A stretch of DNA of 7,259 bases from CAMBDR01 sp046597185 (GTDB lineage: Bacteria; Pseudomonadota; Gammaproteobacteria; Burkholderiales; Burkholderiaceae_D): positions 1 through 7,259 of the forward strand of contig JBKJLF010000733.1 in assembly GCA_046597185.1 (NCBI GenBank), read 5' to 3'. The translations under genes were made by a program, and so were the position numbers. Of this stretch, positions 1 to 6,648 are shown in pieces. Within the stretch, counting starts at the first letter, position 1. Each line of letters starts with the position of its first letter. The notes beneath the pieces were generated by a model. That model searched no databases, had not been told where the DNA came from, and saw only the letters and a list, made by a program, of their open reading frames with translations.

Positions 1-1
1 C

Positions 2-2071
2 ACTTTCGCCGCAGATGGCATCACCACCGAGAACCTGACTATTTTTAACAACACCAAAGCCAGCTCAGCCCAACAGGCATTAAGCAGCCAGGCCGCACGT
101 TTGGGCTTGAATCCATCGTTAAACAATTTGGTGTTGAAAGAAGTAAAAGAATCGCTGTTGGGCAAACATTACCACTACCAACAAATGCTGTACGGCCTGC
201 CCGTGGAACACGCTGAAGTGGTGGTGTCGATTGCCCACAACGGCCAATTGCTGAAAATTTTTAATGAGCATAAACCCATCAGTGCTGCCGCCGATACCGA
301 TGCCGTGAATCAATTGCACGTCAAAGCGCGCATGAGTGAAGAGGCAGCCCTGGACAAAGCTTGGGCCAATATGAAGGTGCAACACTCGCTGGTGGCCAAT
401 CCGGAATCAAAATTAGTCTGGGTGAGCGATAAAGATGGCGTGCGCCTGGCCTATAAAGTGGCGATTGCCGCACAAATGCCCACCGGTGGTTTCGTCCAAT
501 ATCTGTCGGCCCATGATGGCAGCCTGTTGAAATCCCACTCCACTTCTCTGCCACGCACCAACAAGGGTGGCGAGCGCAGCATTGAAGCACGCGCCGGCTT
601 GACAGGTAGCACGCTGGAGCGCAAAGCCGCCACCACCAATCTGGTACAAACACTGGCTGGCCAACAACGCGCCGCTTCGTCCGCCACACTGGCCTCCGGC
701 ATTAATGGTAGCGGTTTTGTATTTGATCCCGATCCACGCACCACCTTAAACACCGACGCACTGACCGACACTTCGGCCGCCACCGCCTTCGATGCCGCCT
801 ATTTCAACAAACCCCTGCTTGATTTGACCGTCACCAGCGGCGTGTACAAATTAACCGGCCCGTATGTCAACATCAAAAATATCGAAGCCCCTAACACCGC
901 GCCTTCCACCACCACCAATGGCGTGTGGACAGCCAAGCGTGGCAATAATGCCTTTGATGACACCAATATCTATTTCCATATCGATCAAAACCAGCGCTAT
1001 ATGCAGTCGCTCGGCTTTAGCGGCACCAAATCGATTTTGAACCGTTCGATGGATATTGACAGCGATGGCGTCAATGGTGATGACAATTCGCACTTCTCCG
1101 GCACTGGTGCTACCGGTTATTTGGCATTTGGCCATGGCTGCGTGAATGACAGTGAAGATGCCGACGTAATCCTGCATGAATACGGCCATGGCATTCAAGC
1201 CAGCATCAACAGCAGTTGGACCGGCGGCGACACCGGTGCCATGGGCGAAGGCTTTGGCGATTACTGGGCGGGCTCCTATTCGTACAGCACCCCTAACGGC
1301 AAAACCTACCATCCTGAATGGGCCTTTAGCTGGGACGGCCATAGTTCTTGCTGGGGTGGCCGCGCTTTGAACCGCACCGATGCCAAGTACAACAGCAGCA
1401 AAACCTATGGCGCACATACGTCGGTAACGGAAAACGGCGTCACCTTCCAGTCCGACGAATTGTGGTCGGCCCCGCTGTTCCAATCGCTCACCGCTTTAAT
1501 GGCGGCAGGCAAACCCCGTGCGAATGTGGATAAAATCATTTTGGAAGCGCATTTTGGTTTGGGTTCCGGCGTCAAGATGCCTGCCATGGCAACGGCGATT
1601 GTTAACGCGGCGACCAATTTATTCCCTGCTGACTTAACTTATGCCAACACCTTTAAGGCCAAGTTTGAAGCACAGAGTATTTTGGGCACCGTGACACCAC
1701 CGCCACCTGGCGTCAATGAAGTTGAAAGCAACAACACCGTTGCCACTGCCAATGCCTACACAGTGGCCACCACGGTGAATGGTACGATGAGTGCTTCGAC
1801 CGATCTGGATTACTTCAAAGTCACGATACCAGCGGGCAAAACTTTTACTGCGACCATGACGCCAAACAGTACGTCCGATTATGATTTGACCCTGTATGAC
1901 TCCAATGGCACAACCCAACTCGCCACCAGCGTCAAGGGTACGGGTTTGGCCGATACGGTCAGCAAAGCCAACACCGGCACCACAGCCAAGGTGTACTATG
2001 TGAAGGTCTTGTATTACAAAGGTGGCACGGGCGCTACCAGTGGTAAATATTCAATGACTTTGACCTGGTAA
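2..2071 (+). CDS. Secreted zinc metalloprotease, M36 (fungalysin)-like, with C-terminal PPC domain; 5' end outside window
   Basis: The frame is open from base 2, so the TTG at 101 is an internal codon and the true start and signal peptide lie off the left edge; 689 residues are visible. Residues about 40-180 resemble an FTP/PepSY-type inhibitory propeptide (HYQQMLYGLPVEHAEVVV). The catalytic site is clear: HEYGH at 1175-1189 (residues 392-396), then GEGFGD at 1244-1261. The Glu falls 20 residues after the second His, with Asp four further on, the spacing of thermolysin-fold gluzincins (H142, H146, E166, D170). The GAMGEGFGDYW context fits M36-like bacterial enzymes better than classical M4. 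A TPPPPG linker near 1694-1711 leads into a PPC domain (NEVESNNTVATANAY to the end), typically removed on maturation. Two Cys beside the active-site region (near 1139 and 1350) could form a disulfide. Inference: an exported, zymogen-activated extracellular protease. The family is well supported; the substrate is unknown. Confidence 0.9.
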   Translation, partial: TFAADGITTENLTIFNNTKASSAQQALSSQAARLGLNPSLNNLVLKEVKESLLGKHYHYQQMLYGLPVEHAEVVVSIAHNGQLLKIFNEHKPISAAADTDAVNQLHVKARMSEEAALDKAWANMKVQHSLVANPESKLVWVSDKDGVRLAYKVAIAAQMPTGGFVQYLSAHDGSLLKSHSTSLPRTNKGGERSIEARAGLTGSTLERKAATTNLVQTLAGQQRAASSATLASGINGSGFVFDPDPRTTLNTDALTDTSAATAFDAAYFNKPLLDLTVTSGVYKLTGPYVNIKNIEAPNTAPSTTTNGVWTAKRGNNAFDDTNIYFHIDQNQRYMQSLGFSGTKSILNRSMDIDSDGVNGDDNSHFSGTGATGYLAFGHGCVNDSEDADVILHEYGHGIQASINSSWTGGDTGAMGEGFGDYWAGSYSYSTPNGKTYHPEWAFSWDGHSSCWGGRALNRTDAKYNSSKTYGAHTSVTENGVTFQSDELWSAPLFQSLTALMAAGKPRANVDKIILEAHFGLGSGVKMPAMATAIVNAATNLFPADLTYANTFKAKFEAQSILGTVTPPPPGVNEVESNNTVATANAYTVATTVNGTMSASTDLDYFKVTIPAGKTFTATMTPNSTSDYDLTLYDSNGTTQLATSVKGTGLADTVSKANTGTTAKVYYVKVLYYKGGTGATSGKYSMTLTW

Positions 2072-2080
2072 TTGTCGGAA

Positions 2081-2106
2081 TGACTAGTGCGGGCCAGCAC
2101 TAGTCA
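2081..2106. terminator. Hairpin between convergent genes, possible bidirectional terminator
   Basis: A perfect 10-bp inverted repeat, TGACTAGTGC / GCACTAGTCA, surrounds the 6-nt loop GGGCCA. It begins 9 bp after the protease stop and contains the stop codon of the leftward acyltransferase gene (2100-2102). Neither strand has a clear T-tract after it, so it is not a textbook intrinsic terminator. Its position between two converging genes supports transcript-end processing or termination in both directions. Confidence 0.5.
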
Positions 2107-2708
2107 CTCAACTCAATCGGCGCGGCGCGTTCTGGATATTTGCCGCGCCGCCCCGCATAAACCTGGCGAATTTTTGCCATATCGGCTTTTTTATCACCCG
2201 TCAAAATGACAAATTCGGTGACCCCAATTTCATGCGTGGCATAATCAATAAATGCCAAAGCAACGGGCACCTTGGCCGCCAGCGCAATATGGTAAAACCC
2301 GCTACGCCAATGCGGCCGATAGTGCCGCGTACCTTCGGGCGTCAACGCCAGCCAATACCAGTCGTGGGCGTGAAAACGCTGCACCTGTCGGTCGATGCTA
2401 CCGGTTGACGTGGTTCTGACCACGGGCTCACCGCCCCATGAACGCAGCATCGGGCCAAACAGGCGACCCATGATGCCATTAAACAAACTTTCTTTGGCCA
2501 GCCAATGGACATGCACGTCGATTGCCCACTTGACCAGCATGCTCAGAGGGAAATCCCAATTCGAGGTATGTGGATATAAGATCAGCACGCCGCGCTGGGT
2601 GGAAAAGGGCGCTACGCACAACTTCCAGCGAAATAATTCCAGGCAACGCAAGGCCAGGCGTTGCTTTAATGTAGCGGGCGTACCGGGATGGAGCGGATGA
2701 TCAGTCAT
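2100..2708 (-). CDS. PlsC/LPLAT-family 1-acyl-sn-glycerol-3-phosphate-type acyltransferase
   Basis: This 202-residue protein carries the acyltransferase signature motifs in order. Motif I is the HX4D box, PHTSNWD, with His47 and Asp52 as the catalytic pair. Motif II is approximated by GGEPVVRT at 92-99. Motif III is TPEGTRH with EGTR at 125-128, which binds the glycerol-phosphate phosphate in this family. Motif IV is VPVALAFID at 147-155. The motif I wording (HTSNWDF) is that of short LPLAT-like proteins often annotated simply as 1-acyl-glycerol-3-phosphate acyltransferase, rather than of E. coli PlsC itself (NHQ...D). The likely role is acyl transfer from acyl-ACP or acyl-CoA to a lysophospholipid or related acceptor at the inner-membrane face; the true acceptor is not inferable. 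The ATG is 5 bp after the tatD stop with no good Shine-Dalgarno sequence, so translational coupling within a tatD operon is likely. Confidence 0.87.
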   Translation of the reverse strand: MTDHPLHPGTPATLKQRLALRCLELFRWKLCVAPFSTQRGVLILYPHTSNWDFPLSMLVKWAIDVHVHWLAKESLFNGIMGRLFGPMLRSWGGEPVVRTTSTGSIDRQVQRFHAHDWYWLALTPEGTRHYRPHWRSGFYHIALAAKVPVALAFIDYATHEIGVTEFVILTGDKKADMAKIRQVYAGRRGKYPERAAPIELSD

Positions 2709-2713
2709 ATAAT

Positions 2714-3538
2714 CTATTGAACAATGGTCGTGGAGGCTGGCAAAGCAAAAAATGATTGCGTCGTGCGCACCGTTTGTGCCGCCAATTCCTGCGGTTTAAT
2801 TTGCATTATACGCGACAGCGTCGCCACAATTGGTGGCAGAAAGGCTGGTTCGTTACGATTATTTGCTGGCTTGGGCGACAAATTGGGCGGCGTTAAAAAC
2901 GGTGCATCGGTTTCAATCATCAAGCGTTCAAGCGGCAAATGCTTCACCGCCTGGCGCAAGCCATCGCCACGCCGCTGATCACACACCCAACCGGTAATGC
3001 CGATATGGCAATCCAAATCCAGGTAAGCGCGCATTTCTTCCAGGCTACCGGTAAAACAATGCACGACTGCGCCGCTCAAAGCGTTGCGATAACGCTTCAA
3101 AATCGCCAAAAAATCGTCGTGCGCATCGCGGTCATGCAAAAATACCGGCTTTTTGAGCGTCACTGCCAATTCCAACTGCGCTTCAAAACATTCGAGTTGC
3201 TGCTGGCGTGGTGAAAAATTACGGTTAAAATCAAGCCCACATTCACCAATCGCCACCACTTTCGCATGGCTGGCCAGTTCGGCAATCAATTTCGCGCTTT
3301 TGCTATCCCAATGTTTGGCGTCATGCGGATGCACGCCCGCCGTGCTATACAACATATCGGGGAAGCGTTGGGTCAGCGCATACGCGGCGCGGCTGGCAGC
3401 GCTTGAGGTGCCCGTTACAATAATCTGACCCACACCCGCCTGACGCGCACGCGCCAGAACGGCGTCCAAATCATCCTGAAAGCGTGAATTGGTCAGGTTG
3501 GCCCCGATATCGATGAGGGGCATGGCAATACTGGTCAT
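2714..3538 (-). CDS. tatD: TatD family metal-dependent DNase/hydrolase
   Basis: A 274-residue TIM-barrel metallohydrolase close to E. coli TatD (260 aa) along its whole length. It opens with the TatD-specific DIGANL in place of the HxH of YcfH/YjjV paralogues. It keeps the remaining metal and catalytic positions: Glu99 in GECGLDF, His135 in FLHDRDAH, His160 in VVHCFTG and Asp211 in ETDAPFL. STAGVHPHD and GITGWVCDQRRG are also diagnostic. Family role: Mg-dependent 3'-5' exonuclease/DNase activity linked to oxidative DNA damage and DNA turnover in the cytoplasm. The ATG at 3538 is preferred because AGAGA lies 6 nt before it. An in-frame TTG at 3562 would add eight residues. The ATG at 3523 (MPLIDIGANL) best matches the E. 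coli N-terminus but has no visible ribosome site. It is followed 5 bp later by the acyltransferase gene, so the two are probably co-transcribed. No tatABC is nearby. Confidence 0.93.
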   Translation of the reverse strand: MTSIAMPLIDIGANLTNSRFQDDLDAVLARARQAGVGQIIVTGTSSAASRAAYALTQRFPDMLYSTAGVHPHDAKHWDSKSAKLIAELASHAKVVAIGECGLDFNRNFSPRQQQLECFEAQLELAVTLKKPVFLHDRDAHDDFLAILKRYRNALSGAVVHCFTGSLEEMRAYLDLDCHIGITGWVCDQRRGDGLRQAVKHLPLERLMIETDAPFLTPPNLSPKPANNRNEPAFLPPIVATLSRIMQIKPQELAAQTVRTTQSFFALPASTTIVQ

Positions 3539-3549
3539 GGGGTTTCTCT

Positions 3550-3564
3550 GGTTGATGATCAACC
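3550..3564. repeat. 15-bp dyad upstream of tatD start
   Basis: GGTTGAT-G-ATCAACC is a 7-bp perfect inverted repeat around one base, placed 12 bp upstream of the chosen tatD ATG. It would lie in the tatD leader as an operator-like site or a small mRNA structure near the ribosome site. No regulator is assigned, and a dyad of this length can arise by chance. Confidence 0.35.
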
Positions 3565-3644
3565 CGGTATAGTATCAGGCTTTGACAACGTGTCCGTGGG
3601 AAATGAATTTTTCAAATTAGGGTAAAATCGATGCTTGCAAATTT

Positions 3645-3674
3645 TTTGCACAATCGTTGCGCAACTGTTACAAT
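3645..3674 (+). promoter_or_regulatory. Candidate sigma70 promoter of the GST-TPR operon with an internal palindrome
   Basis: A -35-like TTTGCA (3645-3650) and a -10-like TACAAT (3669-3674, five of six consensus bases) are 18 bp apart, upstream of the GST gene. The spacer holds the perfect 10-bp palindrome GTTGCGCAAC (3656-3665), an ideal place for a repressor. The -35 element is also the right arm of TGCAAA-TTT-TTTGCA (3636-3650). This is a visual match only. An alternative -10-like TAAAAT is at 3623-3628. Confidence 0.4.
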
Positions 3675-3678
3675 GCCG

Positions 3679-3707
3679 TCATTGACAAAAATTTAATTTT
3701 TGAATGA
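3679..3707. repeat. Long imperfect dyad in the GST leader
   Basis: CAAAAATT-T-AATTTTTG (3686-3702) is an 8-bp inverted repeat around one base. It is flanked by TCATT (3679-3683) and AATGA (3703-3707), which also pair, leaving only GA at 3684-3685 unmatched. The result is a 13-bp AT-rich stem with a bulge, lying just downstream of the candidate -10. It could be an operator or a leader RNA hairpin ahead of the ribosome site at 3724-3727. The function is unknown. Confidence 0.45.
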
Positions 3708-3734
3708 CCTCATCTTTTAGAACAAGGCCTCCCC

Positions 3735-4346
3735 ATGATTGAAGTACACCATCTGCAACAATCGCGTTCCCGTCGCATCACCTGGTTGCTGGAAGAATTG
3801 GGCCAGCCCTACGAAGTCATCATCTATCAGCGCGACCCACAAACCATGCTGGCCCCGCCCGAGCTATTGGCCATTCACCCTTTGGGCAAAGCACCTGTGC
3901 TGCGCGACAACGGTGAAGTCTTCATCGAATCCGGCGCGATTATTGATTACCTGGTACGGCGCTACGGCAATGGCCAGTTTTCCCCGCCCATCGACACGCC
4001 GGACTACAACCGTTATGTGCAGCTTTTGCACTATGCTGAAGGCTCAGCCATGTTGCCGCTGTTAATCAAGCTGTATGTGGGCTTTTTGGGGTCGGCGGGT
4101 GCGCCACTGCAGCCTCGCATCAATAGCGAACTGCAAAACCACTTGGGATATTTGAATTCGGAATTGGCAGGACGCGAATTTTTCGTCGGCAATTCGCTCA
4201 CTGGGGCCGATATTCAACTCTCGTTTGTGGCGCAATCGGCAATCAAGGGGCCGGGGCGCGAAGCGTACCCGAATCTGGCCCGTTTTGTCGATATGGTTCA
4301 GGCGCGGCCCGCGTATCAGCGCGCCATTGCGCGCAGCGGTATGTAG
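3735..4346 (+). CDS. Glutathione S-transferase
   Basis: A 203-residue soluble protein of the usual bacterial GST length. The N-terminal thioredoxin-like domain (about 1-80) starts MIEVHHLQQSRSRRITWLLEELG, where Ser10 or Ser12 sits at the position of the GSH-activating residue. The cis-proline motif is APVL (53-56, Pro54), and ES at 65-66 is the pair that binds the gamma-glutamyl group. The all-helical C-terminal domain (about 90-203) contains the conserved N-capping box and hydrophobic staple in NSLTGADIQLSF, with T156 and D159. Expected activity is conjugation or GSH-dependent detoxification in the cytoplasm; the substrate cannot be told from sequence. The ATG is supported by AAGG about 7 nt upstream, and a second start four bases later opens only an out-of-frame shadow. 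It is 31 bp upstream of the TPR protein gene and probably co-transcribed with it; it is divergent from tatD. Confidence 0.92.
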   Translation: MIEVHHLQQSRSRRITWLLEELGQPYEVIIYQRDPQTMLAPPELLAIHPLGKAPVLRDNGEVFIESGAIIDYLVRRYGNGQFSPPIDTPDYNRYVQLLHYAEGSAMLPLLIKLYVGFLGSAGAPLQPRINSELQNHLGYLNSELAGREFFVGNSLTGADIQLSFVAQSAIKGPGREAYPNLARFVDMVQARPAYQRAIARSGM

Positions 4347-4377
4347 GCGCATTCTTCTCACCATTTGGGCTTATTCA

Positions 4378-6102
4378 ATGAAAAAACTGCTACTCGTGAT
4401 TGTCGTCAACTTGTGTTTGATCCCTGGCGTATGGGCTGCCATTACCTTGGCCGGGCAAGTTGTAGAGAATCACGAAGCGGGCGCGCCCTTGGCCGGGGTG
4501 CGCATTAGTGCCGAAGGCGCGACCAGCAGCAAAACCGATAAAGATGGCCGCTTCGCCCTGGTTTTCCCGAATGGCGAAGAAGGTCAGCCGATTGAAGTGA
4601 AAGTATCGTTTGGCGAGACCGATTCCCTGGTCAATCGTTTCGCCTTGATCCGCCCTTTAAGTGCCGTCAATAGCCCGCCATTTTTGATCATCCTGACTGA
4701 TGACAAAGAGAAGAAGGCCAAAGAATGGATCAGGAAGTTTTACCGCAAAAAGATCGACCAAATTTTAGAGAATAAGCCAGGGTCTGAAGGCGGGTTAAAC
4801 GCAGCGGCGCAAAATCAAATAGCGCAACACGCCAACATCTTGGTGGCACGGATGGACGATTACAGTACCCGGCAAACCGCTAACGCCACCTACAATGCGG
4901 CGATGCGTCTGCTGGGCGAAGCCAAACTCGACGCGGCATTGGCGCAGTTAGACCCGGAACAACTAAAAAAACTACCAAATACAAGTGAGCGCACCAACGA
5001 CGAGATTGCACTGAAATGGCAATTACGCGCAGAATTGCTGACCCTGCGCGCTGATTTTGCTGCGGCCGCAAAGGCTTATGAACAAGCACGCCAATTGCAG
5101 CGCAGACATATCACCTTTTTGAATGCGTATGGGGTGTTCCACAATATTCAAGGCAGTTACGCCAAAGCGGCTGAAGCATTTGAAGAAATCACCACCCTCG
5201 CGCGTAGTTCCAATCGAAGTGTGTTAATCATTAACGCTTTAGTCAATAGCGGCAATACACAGATTCGATTGAAGCAATATGCGGCAGCGCGTAAAAATTA
5301 TGAGGAAGCCGTTGATTTGGCAAGTAACCTTGTGCAGGATGACTATGACCGCAACCCCACCATTTTGCCATGGACCTTACGCAGTCTCATCAATTTAAAT
5401 TTAATCGAAAAACGCCAGCCGGAAGCGCTGCAATGCTATCAGAAATTAGTCGCCGCACAGCGCAAGTTATTCCAGGAAAAACCGGATCAATATCGCGACC
5501 AACAAAGTAAGGATTTGTTTGATTTTGGCAAACTGGCTTTGGAACAGGGGCAAGCAGCCAAGGGGCGTGCGCTGTTTGAAGAATCACTACAGGTTTTGCG
5601 TAGCGCCAAAAACGCGAACGACCCTGAATTTTTAGCCAGCCTGGTGCCGGTTTTACACGCGCTGGCCGAGCAGAATATGGCGGATAAGCGTAACAATGAG
5701 GCTTTGCCGCTGTTGAGCGAAGCCACCAAGCACTACCGCACTTTGGCGCAAACCGAACCGGAGCGTTTTTTGCCGCTGCTGGGGCTGGGTTTGAACCAGC
5801 TTGCCAGTTTGTATGTGGAACAGGCCAAACTGGCCGATGCCGCGCTGGCATTTCAGGAAGAGTTGGCTGTTCACCGTAAGCTGGCGGTGAAAGACCCGGC
5901 CAACAATATGCTGGATGTGGCCGATACGCTGGTGAATCAGGCCTCGTTGCAGCAGGCCAATCGGCAAAGCGATGAGGCGCGCAAAGCATTGCTGGAAGCG
6001 CAAGGGATTTATCAGAAATTAAAGCAAACCACGGCTCAGGCATTTGAGCCGGAATTGCGGAAAATTGATACGCTGTTGGCGCAATTGGGCAAAAACAAAT
6101 AA
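4378..6102 (+). CDS. Exported protein with carboxypeptidase-regulatory-like domain and TPR-type repeats
   Basis: The frame is open from 4225, but the ATG at 4378 is chosen because it begins a clean Sec signal peptide: MKK, a hydrophobic core, and cleavage expected after VWA at residue 20. The upstream part only overlaps the GST gene. Residues about 22-80 form a carboxypeptidase-D regulatory-like beta-sandwich (LAGQVV, PLAGVRISAEG, TDKDGRFAL). After a charged linker (about 105-165), roughly eight helical hairpins of TPR type follow, near 209-241, 246-277, 284-318, 333-365, 377-409, 423-456, 467-500 and 511-546. Signatures include A..AYEQA, AEAFEEI and ARKNYEEAVDLA. There is no enzymatic motif, so the likely role is as a periplasmic or envelope scaffold that binds a peptide or protein partner. 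No membrane anchor or lipobox was seen. The ribosome site is weak (GGGC), consistent with being the second gene after the GST. The architecture is well supported; the function is unknown. Confidence 0.85.
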   Translation: MKKLLLVIVVNLCLIPGVWAAITLAGQVVENHEAGAPLAGVRISAEGATSSKTDKDGRFALVFPNGEEGQPIEVKVSFGETDSLVNRFALIRPLSAVNSPPFLIILTDDKEKKAKEWIRKFYRKKIDQILENKPGSEGGLNAAAQNQIAQHANILVARMDDYSTRQTANATYNAAMRLLGEAKLDAALAQLDPEQLKKLPNTSERTNDEIALKWQLRAELLTLRADFAAAAKAYEQARQLQRRHITFLNAYGVFHNIQGSYAKAAEAFEEITTLARSSNRSVLIINALVNSGNTQIRLKQYAAARKNYEEAVDLASNLVQDDYDRNPTILPWTLRSLINLNLIEKRQPEALQCYQKLVAAQRKLFQEKPDQYRDQQSKDLFDFGKLALEQGQAAKGRALFEESLQVLRSAKNANDPEFLASLVPVLHALAEQNMADKRNNEALPLLSEATKHYRTLAQTEPERFLPLLGLGLNQLASLYVEQAKLADAALAFQEELAVHRKLAVKDPANNMLDVADTLVNQASLQQANRQSDEARKALLEAQGIYQKLKQTTAQAFEPELRKIDTLLAQLGKNK

Positions 6103-6127
6103 TTTATGTGAGGCGCGCAAGCCGAAT

Positions 6128-6151
6128 GCAGGGCAGGCACGCCTGCCCTGC
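6128..6151. terminator. GC-rich perfect hairpin between convergent genes
   Basis: GCAGGGCAGGC and GCCTGCCCTGC form an 11-bp perfect inverted repeat separated by two bases. It would fold as about 10 bp closing a CACG loop. It sits 25 bp after the TPR-protein stop and 17 bp beyond the symE-like stop on the other strand, so it could serve both transcripts. No T-tract follows on either strand; the downstream run on the plus strand is C-rich. A REP-like intergenic repeat is an alternative. Confidence 0.5.
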
Positions 6152-6168
6152 CCGCCCCCCGTAAACGA

Positions 6169-6561
6169 TTAGCCTGCATCCTCCGGTGTCAGGATCATAC
6201 AATCTTTTGCCACATGCACCCGCACGCGGGTGTGCGGCCCGAACCCGGCAGGCACCAGCCTATAGCCGCACAGACGTATTTGTGGGATATTGGCAGCGGC
6301 TGTTGGGCTAACGCTGACAGTAACACGCCGCCGGGGCTTGATGCGCGGTGGGCGCGCATGCTTGGGCGGTTTGGGGGCCGCTTTACTTGCTTTTAGCTTG
6401 GCAAGTAAGGCTCCAAGTACGGGGATGAGGGCGGCATTATCGGTGATGGCGCTGGGGGTGGCGGGGGTGGTGGGTGTGTCGGCAATGCGACTGGCGGTGG
6501 TGCTGCTGGGGCTAGTGTTTGCGGATGCTTGCGCAATCCATGTATCATCTGGCTTAGCCAT
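6169..6561 (-). CDS. symE: SymE-family type I toxin-like protein with long N-terminal extension
   Basis: A 130-residue protein. Residues about 77-127 align by eye with the E. coli SymE core, an AbrB-like swapped-hairpin fold: RRVTVSVSP, then IPQIRLCGYRLVPAGFG, then TRVRVHVAKDCMILTP. These match SymE RQLTVSYAS, IPAITLKGQWLEAAGFA and TVVDVKVMEGCIVLT. Residues 1-60 are Ala/Thr/Ser/Pro-rich and probably disordered. Residues 60-79 are strongly basic (KPPKHARPP, KPRRR), suggesting nucleic-acid binding. The ATG at 6561 is chosen over an upstream one at 6750 because AGGAG (6568-6572) sits 6 nt before it and the upstream extension looks non-protein-like. In E. coli, SymE is an SOS-induced, RNA- or nucleoid-associated toxin held down by the antisense RNA SymR. 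Whether this homologue is toxic is not shown. It is convergent with the TPR gene. Confidence 0.8.
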   Translation of the reverse strand: MAKPDDTWIAQASANTSPSSTTASRIADTPTTPATPSAITDNAALIPVLGALLAKLKASKAAPKPPKHARPPRIKPRRRVTVSVSPTAAANIPQIRLCGYRLVPAGFGPHTRVRVHVAKDCMILTPEDAG

Positions 6562-6639
6562 GATCAACTCCTGGTGTTTTACGTTGGTTTTGGTTAGCGG
6601 ATTGTTGGTGGTGGCACACCAGCAGTCCGCGCTGTTTTT
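6519..6639 (+). ncRNA. Candidate SymR-like antisense RNA with its promoter (speculative)
   Basis: On the strand opposite symE, TTGCGG (6519-6524) and TATCAT (6543-6548, five of six -10 bases) are 18 bp apart. This predicts a start near 6555, inside the symE start region. A short CAGC/GCTG stem (6620-6634) followed by TTTTT (6635-6639) could end the RNA, giving about 85 nt that would cover the symE start codon and Shine-Dalgarno. This resembles the E. coli SymR arrangement in position and size. The -35 and the stem are weak, so this is an inference guided by family knowledge. Confidence 0.25.
6568..6572 (-). promoter_or_regulatory. Strong Shine-Dalgarno of symE
   Basis: AGGAG on the minus strand lies 6 nt before the ATG at 6559-6561. 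It is the best ribosome site in the window and fixes the start of the symE-like gene. It would also be masked by any antisense RNA from the opposite strand. Confidence 0.75.
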
Positions 6640-6648
6640 GTCTTGCGA

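Noticed and set aside
851..1483. 210-codon minus-strand frame inside the protease gene
   Set aside because: It is a shadow of the protease, whose catalytic motifs prove the plus frame. The minus frame has no recognisable domain.
3582..3610. A perfect TTGACA at 3582-3587 as a -35 for the GST operon
   Set aside because: No acceptable -10 lies 16-18 bp downstream (GAATTT or TGAATT only), so it is not called as a promoter.
4225..4377. Upstream extension of the TPR-protein frame
   Set aside because: It overlaps the GST coding sequence in another frame and would bury the signal peptide that begins at 4378.
5390..6043. 217-codon minus-strand frame within the TPR gene
   Set aside because: It is antisense to a clear signal-peptide and TPR protein; Pro/Trp/Arg-rich composition with no motif.
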